Assembly (NCBI GenBank): GCA_040509055.1
Contig: JBEVLT010000456.1
Coordinates: 1-15,053, forward strand
From: JAJKIP01 sp040509055
GTDB lineage: Bacteria > Bacteroidota > Bacteroidia > Chitinophagales > Chitinophagaceae
Length of the DNA: 15,053 bases
Reading direction: 5' to 3'
The translations under genes were made by a program, and so were the position numbers. This document shows, in pieces, positions 5,938 through 12,472 of this stretch (position 1 is its first letter; the number at the start of each line of letters is the position of its first letter). The notes under the pieces are model-generated. The model was not told the origin of the DNA. It saw only the letters and a program-made list of their open reading frames with translations, and made no database searches.

Positions 5938-8334
5938 ATGAAAAGGCTCTGTATCTGGATCATTTTAGCGCTGACAGGAATGACTCTTTTTGCCCAGCAA
6001 CGGCCATCGGGCACTATTGCCGGTACCGTAAGGACGGCCGACGACCAGCATGCGGCCCTGGTAACCGTAATGCTGAAGCATACCAAAAAAAGCCTCCTGA
6101 CAGCAGAGGATGGCAGCTTTGTCTTCCGCAACCTGCAGCCCGGTGCCTATGAGCTGGAAATATCGATGGTCGGCTATGAGACGGCTTCGCAACAGGTGAC
6201 CGTGGAAGCGAATAAAACAACGGATGTATCATTCCGGCTGCAGCTGTCGGACAAGCAGCTGCAGGAAGTGATCGTGCGGAGCGGGCTGCGTGGCTACAAG
6301 GCCAATACGGTCTCGTCCTCGCTGCGGCTGCAGGCCCCGCTGCTGGAAACCCCGCAAAACATACAGGTCGTAACCGGCAAAGCGCTGGCCGATCAGCAGA
6401 TCATCAGCATGAGCGACGGCGTGATCCGCAACGTGAGCGGTGTGACGCGGCGGGAGCACTGGGGCGATGTGTACAACAATATCAGCGCGCGCGGCTCGCA
6501 GATACAGGCTTTCCGCAATGGCTTCAACGTGGTGAATTCCTATTGGGGACCGCTGACAGAAGACATGAGCTTTGTCGAAAACATTGAATTTGTAAAAGGT
6601 CCCGCCGGCTTCATGCTCTCCGGCGGCGATCCCAGCGGCCTGTATAATGTGGTAACCAAAAAACCGACCGGCCAGACCAAAGGCGAAGCTTCGCTGACCG
6701 TTGGCAGCTTCGACCTGTATCGCGCCACGCTGGACCTGGACGGTAAGCTGAGCCAGGACGGCAGGCTGCTGTACCGCCTGAACCTGGCGGCACAGAACAA
6801 AAACTCGTTTCGTCCCAATGAATACAACGACCGCTATGCGGTAGCGCCGGTGATCTGCTACCAGGTGGATGACAAAACCAAACTTACGTTTGAATACAAT
6901 TACCAGCGGGCCAACATGAGCAATGTCGGTTCCTATTATGTGTTTTCCACAGATGGCTATGCCGTTTATCCCCGGGAGTTTACATTGCTGCCGGCCGGCA
7001 CCCCGGGCAATAAGATCAATGACCACAGCCTGTACCTGAACCTGCAGCACCAGCTGAGCAAAAACTGGAAGCTGACCGCGCAGGCAGCGCAATTCATTTA
7101 CGACCAGGAAGGCACGTCGGCATGGCCTACGGTATTCAACACTGATGGTACATTTATCCGCACCATCTCGATCTGGGATGCCAAAAGCAATATGACGCTT
7201 GGCCAGGTATTCCTGAATGGCGATGTGACCACCGGTGCGGTACGCCACCGCATCCTGGCGGGTGTGGACCTGGGCAATAAGGATTACATGGCCGACTGGG
7301 GTCAGTCCCACGACCTGGACGATCCCAGCGATCCTTTTGATCCCTATCATCCTTACATGGGCATCCCGGTTACCGGCTACCCCGATTTCGACCGGAGCAC
7401 ACCGCTGGCACAGCGGGCGCAGCTGTCCGGCGGCCTGCAGGATCTGCGTTACTCCAGCATCTATATCCAGGACGAGCTGGGTTTCTGGAACAACCGCCTG
7501 CGCCTGACCCTGGCAGGCCGCTACACCGACCTGCGGCAGTCGGCCTATGGCGGCTCACCGGATAAGGCCAAACATTTTACCCCGCGTGTGGGACTGAGCG
7601 CCTCGCTGGATAAATACACCTCTGTATATGCGCTCTATGACCAGGCTTTTACGCCGCAGACCGGCATTATGGCCAATGGCAATAAAGTGCAGCCCATTAC
7701 GGGCAACAACATGGAGATCGGCATCAAACACGACTGGCTGGGCGGCAAATGGAATACCACGCTGGCCGTATACCGCATCCTGAAAAACAACGAGCTGACC
7801 GCAGACCCGACCAATCCCACATCGGGCCTGAGCATCGAACTGGGGCAAAAACGCTCGCAGGGCGTCGAGTTCGACCTGCGCGGCATGGTGGCACGCGGGC
7901 TGAGCCTGGTAGCCAATTATGCCTGGACCGATTCCAAAGTGACCAAAGTGGCAAAGGGCGTTACCTGGCCGGCAGAAGGCGATATCGTACCCGGTTATGC
8001 CAAACATACCGCCAATGCCTGGCTGAGCTACAAAGTGCAGGATGGTGCGCTGCAGGGGACCGGAGTTTCCGCCGGCTTTACCTGGATGGCCGACCGCGCT
8101 ACTTATTGGGAAGCAGCGCCTGATCCCGGCAAGGAAATGAAAGATTATTTCAAGCTGGACGCCGGCTTGTTCTGGGAAAAAGACCGGATCAGGATCACGG
8201 CCAATGTATTCAACCTGCTGGACAAATACCTGTACAGCGGTTCCTATGAATCGTGGACCACACCGGCTGCCGTATATGACTGGCAGGCAGAGGCGCCGCG
8301 CAACCTGCGGCTGGGTATCAGCTACCGGTTTTAA
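5938..8334 (+). CDS. TonB-dependent siderophore-type outer-membrane receptor
   Basis: This complete 798-residue receptor has a signal peptide (about 1-19, before QQRPSG). A carboxypeptidase-regulatory-like beta-sandwich follows (about 25-101, with GTVRTADD, EDGSFVFRNLQPGAYELEI and VGYE). Next are a short TonB-box-like linker (QEVIV, 109-113), the plug (about 130-240, with TPQNIQVVTGKAL, FVKGPAGFML and the conserved GLYNVVTKKP) and a 22-strand barrel ending in the aromatic residue of ISYRF. The plug and barrel fit the siderophore receptor subgroup (FhuA/FecA/FpvA type), not the SusC subgroup, and there is no SusD-like gene next to it. It should import a ferric chelate across the outer membrane, driven by TonB/ExbBD encoded elsewhere. 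The PepSY-TM gene directly downstream supports an iron role. The ligand is unknown, and no N-terminal STN signalling domain is present. Confidence 0.92.
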   Translation: MKRLCIWIILALTGMTLFAQQRPSGTIAGTVRTADDQHAALVTVMLKHTKKSLLTAEDGSFVFRNLQPGAYELEISMVGYETASQQVTVEANKTTDVSFRLQLSDKQLQEVIVRSGLRGYKANTVSSSLRLQAPLLETPQNIQVVTGKALADQQIISMSDGVIRNVSGVTRREHWGDVYNNISARGSQIQAFRNGFNVVNSYWGPLTEDMSFVENIEFVKGPAGFMLSGGDPSGLYNVVTKKPTGQTKGEASLTVGSFDLYRATLDLDGKLSQDGRLLYRLNLAAQNKNSFRPNEYNDRYAVAPVICYQVDDKTKLTFEYNYQRANMSNVGSYYVFSTDGYAVYPREFTLLPAGTPGNKINDHSLYLNLQHQLSKNWKLTAQAAQFIYDQEGTSAWPTVFNTDGTFIRTISIWDAKSNMTLGQVFLNGDVTTGAVRHRILAGVDLGNKDYMADWGQSHDLDDPSDPFDPYHPYMGIPVTGYPDFDRSTPLAQRAQLSGGLQDLRYSSIYIQDELGFWNNRLRLTLAGRYTDLRQSAYGGSPDKAKHFTPRVGLSASLDKYTSVYALYDQAFTPQTGIMANGNKVQPITGNNMEIGIKHDWLGGKWNTTLAVYRILKNNELTADPTNPTSGLSIELGQKRSQGVEFDLRGMVARGLSLVANYAWTDSKVTKVAKGVTWPAEGDIVPGYAKHTANAWLSYKVQDGALQGTGVSAGFTWMADRATYWEAAPDPGKEMKDYFKLDAGLFWEKDRIRITANVFNLLDKYLYSGSYESWTTPAAVYDWQAEAPRNLRLGISYRF

Positions 8335-8358
8335 AATAATTGATCCTTTAAAAAACCA

Positions 8359-8394
8359 TTCCCTGCTCCGCGAAGAGCAGGGAATTAAAATTTT
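8359..8394 (+). terminator. hairpin terminator between receptor and PepSY gene
   Basis: TTCCCTGCTC (8359-8368) and GAGCAGGGAA (8375-8384) form a perfect 10-bp stem with a six-base loop, followed by TTAAAATTTT. An A-rich tract lies on the other side. The T-tract is interrupted, so termination may be partial, letting some transcription continue into the PepSY gene. Confidence 0.7.
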
Positions 8395-8414
8395 ATACAC
8401 CGGCTATGAAACCT

Positions 8415-8422
8415 TGTATTTG
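8415..8422 (+). promoter_or_regulatory. possible -7 element of the PepSY gene
   Basis: TGTATTTG differs from TAnnTTTG at one base and lies 36 bases before the ATG at 8459. A T-rich TTTT at 8391-8394 sits 20 bases upstream in the -33 position. With the hairpin just before it, this suggests that the PepSY gene can be transcribed on its own. Confidence 0.35.
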
Positions 8423-8458
8423 CATCGGTAACGGCAGGCATAAAGCAGCGGATCTGTC

Positions 8459-9592
8459 ATGACTATTAAAAAAGCGATCGGTAAAATTCACCTGTGGCTC
8501 GGGCTCAGCTCCGGGCTGATCGTGCTGTTTCTTGGCATCACGGGCTGCATCCTTGCCTTTGAAGTAGAGATACGGAACATGAGTGAGTCGTACCGGCATG
8601 TGGCAGTACGGAATACGGCTTACCTGCCACCTTCCTCGCTCAAAGCGATTGCGGAAAAGCACCTTCATTCCAAAAAGGCGCTGGGCATCGAATACCCCGG
8701 CCGGGATGAAGCTGCTGTGGCTGCTTACTATGACGAAACGAGCTACGAGCTGCTGTACCTGGACCCCTATACCGGAGAAGTGCTGAAGCGCAAGAATATG
8801 AACCGGGATTTTTTCCGTATCGTGGTGGATGGCCATTACTACCTGTGGCTGCCGCCGCATATCGGGCAGCCTATCGTGGCCTCTGCTACGCTGATCTTCC
8901 TCGTGATGATGATCACGGGGCTGATACTGTGGTGGCCACGTAACAAAGCGGCGCGCAAACAGCGCTTCAGCATCAAATGGAAGGCGAAATGGCGCCGCAA
9001 GAACTACGATCTGCACAACGTGCTCGGTTTTTATATGACCTGGATCGCCATTTTTATCGCCATCACCGGGCTGGTATTCGGTTTCCAGTGGTTTGCCAAA
9101 TCCGTATACTGGGTGACCAGCGGGGGACAGGCCATGGTGGACCACGAGCACCCGGTTTCCGATTCCACAAAAACAGCGGTCTATACCAGCATGGCCGACC
9201 ACCTGTGGCAGGAGCATGCACGTACCAGCCGACCCGGTGAAAGCGTGGCGGTTTATTTTGCCAATAAGCCGGCCGACCCGGTAGAAGTGATCGTAAACCA
9301 CCGGCCCGGCACGTATTATAACTGCGACTATTACCACTACGACCAGTACACGGGTAAAGAGCTGACCGCGACCGGCAGCTATGCCGGTAAGTTCAGCGAG
9401 GCTAAACTGGCCGATAAGATCGTGCGCATGAACTATGATATCCATGTGGGCGCCGTGCTGGGCCTGCCCGGAAAGATACTGGCCTTCTTTGCCAGCCTCG
9501 TAGCCGCCAGCCTGCCGGTGACCGGGTTTTATATCTGGTGGGGACGCCGCAAAAAGAACAAATCCGTTGCATTGAAAGCTCCTGCATCCTGA
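8459..9592 (+). CDS. PepSY-associated TM protein, probable siderophore-iron reductase partner
   Basis: This 377-residue inner-membrane protein of the PepSY_TM family has four membrane segments at about 15-36, 138-159, 189-211 and 339-361, the last ending in WWGRRKK. Large periplasmic regions lie between helices 1 and 2 and between helices 3 and 4, where the PepSY-type folds should be. Histidines sit at or near the helix ends: H11 (KIHLWLGL), H126 and H134 (DGHYYLWLPPH), H186 (LHNVLGFY) and H329 (YDIHVG). These are family-conserved positions and suit heme ligation. A characterised relative, Pseudomonas FoxB, reduces ferric siderophore at the inner membrane. Position directly after the siderophore-type receptor supports the same role, which is inference. 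Length is typical and the protein looks complete. Confidence 0.87.
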   Translation: MTIKKAIGKIHLWLGLSSGLIVLFLGITGCILAFEVEIRNMSESYRHVAVRNTAYLPPSSLKAIAEKHLHSKKALGIEYPGRDEAAVAAYYDETSYELLYLDPYTGEVLKRKNMNRDFFRIVVDGHYYLWLPPHIGQPIVASATLIFLVMMITGLILWWPRNKAARKQRFSIKWKAKWRRKNYDLHNVLGFYMTWIAIFIAITGLVFGFQWFAKSVYWVTSGGQAMVDHEHPVSDSTKTAVYTSMADHLWQEHARTSRPGESVAVYFANKPADPVEVIVNHRPGTYYNCDYYHYDQYTGKELTATGSYAGKFSEAKLADKIVRMNYDIHVGAVLGLPGKILAFFASLVAASLPVTGFYIWWGRRKKNKSVALKAPAS

Positions 9593-9720
9593 TCAGGGAT
9601 TTCCAATGCGGAGCCATGTCGGAATCACCCCGCTAAACTGTCGGATATACGTCCTGTTTTATTACGGCATTGTTTTCATCTTTGGGGAGTAAATCTTTTA
9701 CCGGATACTAAAATGATTGT

Positions 9721-10193
9721 ATGCAAAAGATCACTCCTTTCCTGTGGTTCGGCAACAACGCCGAAGAAGCCATCAACCTGTACTGTTCTGTTTTCAAAGA
9801 TGCCGCGATCGGGCAGGTGGTTCGCTATGGCGATGCAGGCCCTGGCCCGAAAGGACAGGTGATGACCGCTACGTTCCGGTTGTTCGGACAGGAATTCATT
9901 GCTCTCAATGGCGGGCCTGTGTTCCAATTCACCGAAGCCGTTTCTTTCGTGTGAATTGTGAGGATCAGCAGGAAGTAGACTATTACTGGGAAAAGTTGTC
10001 CGAAGGCGGCGCCGGATCGCAATGCGGCTGGCTGAAGGACCGGTTTGGTTTGTCCTGGCAGATCGTCCCGGTAATTTTACCAATACTACTGCAGGATAAA
10101 TATCCGCAAAAAGCACAGCAGGTGATGACGGCCATGCTGCAGATGAAAAAGATCGATATTCAACAACTGCAGGACGCCTATGATCAGCCTTAG
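9721..10193 (+). pseudogene. PhnB-like VOC protein gene broken by a one-base frameshift
   Basis: The first 77 codons (9721-9954) encode the N-terminal half of a PhnB-like VOC protein: MQKITPFLWFGNNAEEAI, the RYGDAGPGPKGQVMTATF strand and the conserved EFIALNGGP. The frame then stops at TGA 9952-9954. The C-terminal half continues at once in the next frame: VNCEDQQEVDYYWEKLSEGG, CGWLKDRFGLSWQIVP and a helical end to TAG at 10191-10193. Adding one base near 9950 joins them into about 157 residues, the normal length. No classical slippery heptamer is visible at the junction, so this is a single-base deletion or a sequencing error, not obviously programmed frameshifting. Both halves remain well conserved, so the break must be recent or artefactual. 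Family members bind small hydrophobic or phosphonate-like ligands; function unassigned. Confidence 0.85.
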
Positions 10194-10274
10194 CCAGCCG
10201 GCGGTCAGCGACGATCAGAAAACCCCGGCAAAGCCAATCGCGTAAACACCGGTTCCGGATACCGCAATTCTGTT

Positions 10275-10282
10275 TACATTTA
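10275..10282 (+). promoter_or_regulatory. possible -7 element of the lipoprotein gene
   Basis: TACATTTA matches TAnnTTTG except at the last base and lies 24 bases before the lipoprotein ATG at 10307. This would leave a leader of about 17 bases. No clear -33 TTTG accompanies it. Confidence 0.35.
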
Positions 10283-10306
10283 TGGCCGTTAAAACAAGCG
10301 TCAGCC

Positions 10307-10753
10307 ATGAAATACCTGTTCATCCTGTTATCGTTCGTCTTCTTATTGTCCTGCGACCGGGCCCGGCAAAAGGCAAAGCATGCCGTTAACAAAACCGGTG
10401 AAGTAGTGGCCGAGGCGGGCTCGGAATTTGCCGACGGCATATCCAAAGGCGTGGAAAAATCGTTTAGCAATGAACTGGTTATTTCCGGGGAGCTGACAGG
10501 GGCCGGTCTGAAGGCCGGAAAGGTCAGTATTGTCGGTACGGACAGCACGACCGATAATGTGCTGCGCGTTTACCTGATCTTCGACAATGCCATCGACCGG
10601 ACCGTAACGGTGAAAGTATTCGACCGGAAAGGGCAGGAGTATGGAAGGGTGGCGCAGCCTGTGCATGGCAGGAAAGGCGAAGCCGTGTATACGGACTTTG
10701 TATTTGACCGGCGTACCAATATCGACGGTAAGGGAAAGATAACATTTGAATAA
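10307..10753 (+). CDS. small predicted lipoprotein of unknown function
   Basis: This 148-residue protein has a type II signal peptide: MKYLFILLSFVFLLSC, with lipobox LLSC and Cys16 as the lipidation site. The mature part begins with a charged helical stretch (about 17-55, with RARQKAKHAVNKTGEVV and GISKGVEKSF). A beta-rich domain follows (about 58-148), with alternating strands such as VLRVYLIFDNAIDRTVTVKVFD and a repeated FDR motif. It is probably anchored in a membrane facing the periplasm. I do not recognise a named domain. It stands between the frameshifted VOC gene and the DinB gene, all in one direction, with a possible promoter of its own. The context suggests no specific pathway. Confidence 0.75.
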   Translation: MKYLFILLSFVFLLSCDRARQKAKHAVNKTGEVVAEAGSEFADGISKGVEKSFSNELVISGELTGAGLKAGKVSIVGTDSTTDNVLRVYLIFDNAIDRTVTVKVFDRKGQEYGRVAQPVHGRKGEAVYTDFVFDRRTNIDGKGKITFE

Positions 10754-10803
10754 GGGCTTCCGAAACATTTTAATCATTCGGTTGTTCCGGTAAATAAAAA
10801 AGC

Positions 10804-11304
10804 ATGTCAAACCAACTTCAGGCAGCTATCGGGCTTGTTCTTACGGCATGGCACAGCCATGTAAGCCGGACGGATAAACTGTTCAGCGCTCTTACCGATG
10901 AGCAATTAAAGGGCGAAACGGCTGCAGGCCGCAACAGCGGGGTTTATTTATTAGGACATCTTGCTGCCGTGCATGATGCCTTGTTTCCCTTGCTTGGCAT
11001 AGGTGAAAAGCTGTATCCGCAACTGGAGCAGCCGTTTATCAAAAGTCCGGATCAACCCAGGGGAGATGAATACGGTACTGCGGAGCTGCGCGGGTACTGG
11101 CATGAAGTAAACCGTAAACTGGCGGAGCGTTTCAACCAGCTTACACCCGAAGAGTGGCTGCAAAAGCATACGGCTGTATCGGAAGAAGACTTTGCAAAAG
11201 AACCGCACCGCAACCGGCTGAATGTGCTGATCAGCAGAACCAATCACCTTGCTTATCACCTGGGGCAGCTGATCTACCTGCAAAAAAGAGATGGTGCTGA
11301 TTAA
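10804..11304 (+). CDS. DinB family protein (metal-binding four-helix bundle)
   Basis: This 166-residue cytoplasmic protein has the DinB/YfiT fold: four helices with three histidines placed as the metal triad, H52 (LLGHLAAVHDAL) and H148 with H152 (NHLAYHLGQLIYL). The last motif is the most typical part of the family. DinB-like proteins include thiol-dependent enzymes such as bacillithiol S-transferases and many uncharacterised stress proteins. The specific reaction here is not readable. Length is standard. It starts 50 bases after the lipoprotein stop and ends 11 bases before the end of the convergent flavoprotein gene on the other strand, leaving almost no room for a separate terminator. Confidence 0.85.
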   Translation: MSNQLQAAIGLVLTAWHSHVSRTDKLFSALTDEQLKGETAAGRNSGVYLLGHLAAVHDALFPLLGIGEKLYPQLEQPFIKSPDQPRGDEYGTAELRGYWHEVNRKLAERFNQLTPEEWLQKHTAVSEEDFAKEPHRNRLNVLISRTNHLAYHLGQLIYLQKRDGAD

Positions 11305-11315
11305 GATCGCCGGTC

Positions 11316-12254
11316 TCAGGCCTGTTGCGATACTTTATTTTGTGTTGTTATCTGCAGCTTCTCTTCTTTCTGCAATTCTTTATTGATCACCACGGCCGCC
11401 TTGGCGCCTTCTGCGGCCGCCACTACCACAAAGTGCATATCCCGCGCGGCATCGCCGGCTACGTACACACCGGGCACATTGGTCTGCTGCAGCCTGTTGG
11501 TGATGACCACGTTTTTTTTGCTCATGGTACAGCCCAGGTCTTTTACCAGGCCGCATTGCTGGGTATAGCCGTTTACAAAAAAGAGTGCATCGCAGGCAAT
11601 GCGTTCCTCATTGCGCAGCAGGATGTTTTTCAACTGCCTGTCTTCACCTTCCAGTTTTCGGATACGGGTATTGATCACGGGTATGCCATATTGCTGCAAT
11701 ACCCGCAACTGCTCAGGCTTTAGCTTGTTCCTGCCGTCGGTGAAATAAGTAACGGAGCGGCTCCAGGTAGTCAGCGACAGCGCCAGCTCGAAACCGTTTT
11801 TGTTGCGGGCATAGATGCCCAGCCGTTGATCCCTTACTTCCCACCCGTCGCAATACGGGCAGTGAAAAACCGAGTGGCCGTAGAGCTCCCGGATACCTTC
11901 CAGCTCCGGCAGCGTGTCGGCGAGGCCGGTGGCTACCAGTATCTTTTTGGCAAGGTAAACCGTATCGGTATTGTCTTTTACCTCAAATATTCCATCGTCT
12001 TTCCTGGCGACAGACTGCACCGCCTGTTTTTTTACCGGCACGCCGTATTTTTTGATCTCCCCGTGCGCCAGTGCGATAAAATCGCCGGGCAAAATATCGT
12101 CACGGGTGAGATAGTTGTGCATGCCATGCGAGCGCCGGTTGCGTTGCTGCCCGGTATCGAACAGCAACACTTTGCGGCGGCAACGCCCCAGTACCACGGC
12201 CGCATTCAAACCGGCCGGCCCGCCGCCAATAATGATCACATCCTGTAGTTCCAT
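11316..12254 (-). CDS. thioredoxin-reductase-like FAD-dependent oxidoreductase
   Basis: This 312-residue protein is the only clear minus-strand gene. The FAD-binding loop is IIIGGGPAG (7-15), the second FAD motif is VYVAGDAA (263-270), and between them lies the redox-active pair C132-P-Y-C135 followed by DGWEV, as in low-molecular-weight thioredoxin reductases and GliT-like disulfide oxidoreductases. The second nucleotide-binding loop is degenerate: LGIYARNKNG (145-154) stands where relatives have a GxGxxA/G motif, and the NADPH-specific HRR motif is absent. The enzyme may therefore not use NADPH efficiently, or may accept electrons from another donor (inference). It is cytoplasmic, of normal length, with an ATG at 12252-12254 on the minus strand. 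It is divergent from the lyase gene and convergent with DinB. Its partner disulfide substrate is unknown. Confidence 0.85.
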   Translation of the reverse strand: MELQDVIIIGGGPAGLNAAVVLGRCRRKVLLFDTGQQRNRRSHGMHNYLTRDDILPGDFIALAHGEIKKYGVPVKKQAVQSVARKDDGIFEVKDNTDTVYLAKKILVATGLADTLPELEGIRELYGHSVFHCPYCDGWEVRDQRLGIYARNKNGFELALSLTTWSRSVTYFTDGRNKLKPEQLRVLQQYGIPVINTRIRKLEGEDRQLKNILLRNEERIACDALFFVNGYTQQCGLVKDLGCTMSKKNVVITNRLQQTNVPGVYVAGDAARDMHFVVVAAAEGAKAAVVINKELQKEEKLQITTQNKVSQQA

Positions 12255-12425
12255 ATACTTAACGATTAAAGAGGGTGCGCGTTGTCCTCAGCCTGCAAAC
12301 ATCCGGCCATACCCCGGAGGCTACCGGCGCCGTGCCGGAACGAAGGTTCGTATTGCTGGTAATGTTTATCCCTCTGTGTTAGATAAGTGTTATCACTCAA
12401 CAGGGCTATAAACCCGGGTAGAAAC

Positions 12426-12457
12426 TTGCAAACGGCCCTGGCAAATGAGTACATTAG
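12426..12457 (+). promoter_or_regulatory. putative promoter of the secreted lyase-like gene
   Basis: TTG at 12426-12428 is followed after 21 bases by TACATTAG at 12450-12457, one mismatch from TAnnTTTG. It lies 15 bases before the ATG at 12473. The spacing fits the Bacteroidota -33/-7 arrangement. Confidence 0.4.
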
Positions 12458-12472
12458 GTAAAACCTTTTTTT

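Noticed and set aside
6229..8400. Long minus-strand open frames (for example 6229-7350 and 7555-8400) under the receptor gene
   Set aside because: They lie antisense to a fully recognisable TonB-dependent receptor, have no domain pattern, and their composition is what is expected of a codon-biased gene read backwards.
9941..9960. Programmed -1 frameshifting in the PhnB-like gene
   Set aside because: No X-XXY-YYZ slippery heptamer or downstream stem could be seen at the junction, and relatives of this family are normally encoded in one frame.
10759..10785. CCGAA/TTCGG inverted repeat after the lipoprotein gene as a terminator
   Set aside because: Only five base pairs with a 12-base loop and no T-run after it.
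11306..11335. ATCGC/GCGAT inverted repeat between the convergent DinB and flavoprotein genes as a bidirectional terminator
   Set aside because: The stem is short and interrupted and overlaps the flavoprotein stop codon; a T-rich stretch follows but pairing is too weak to call.
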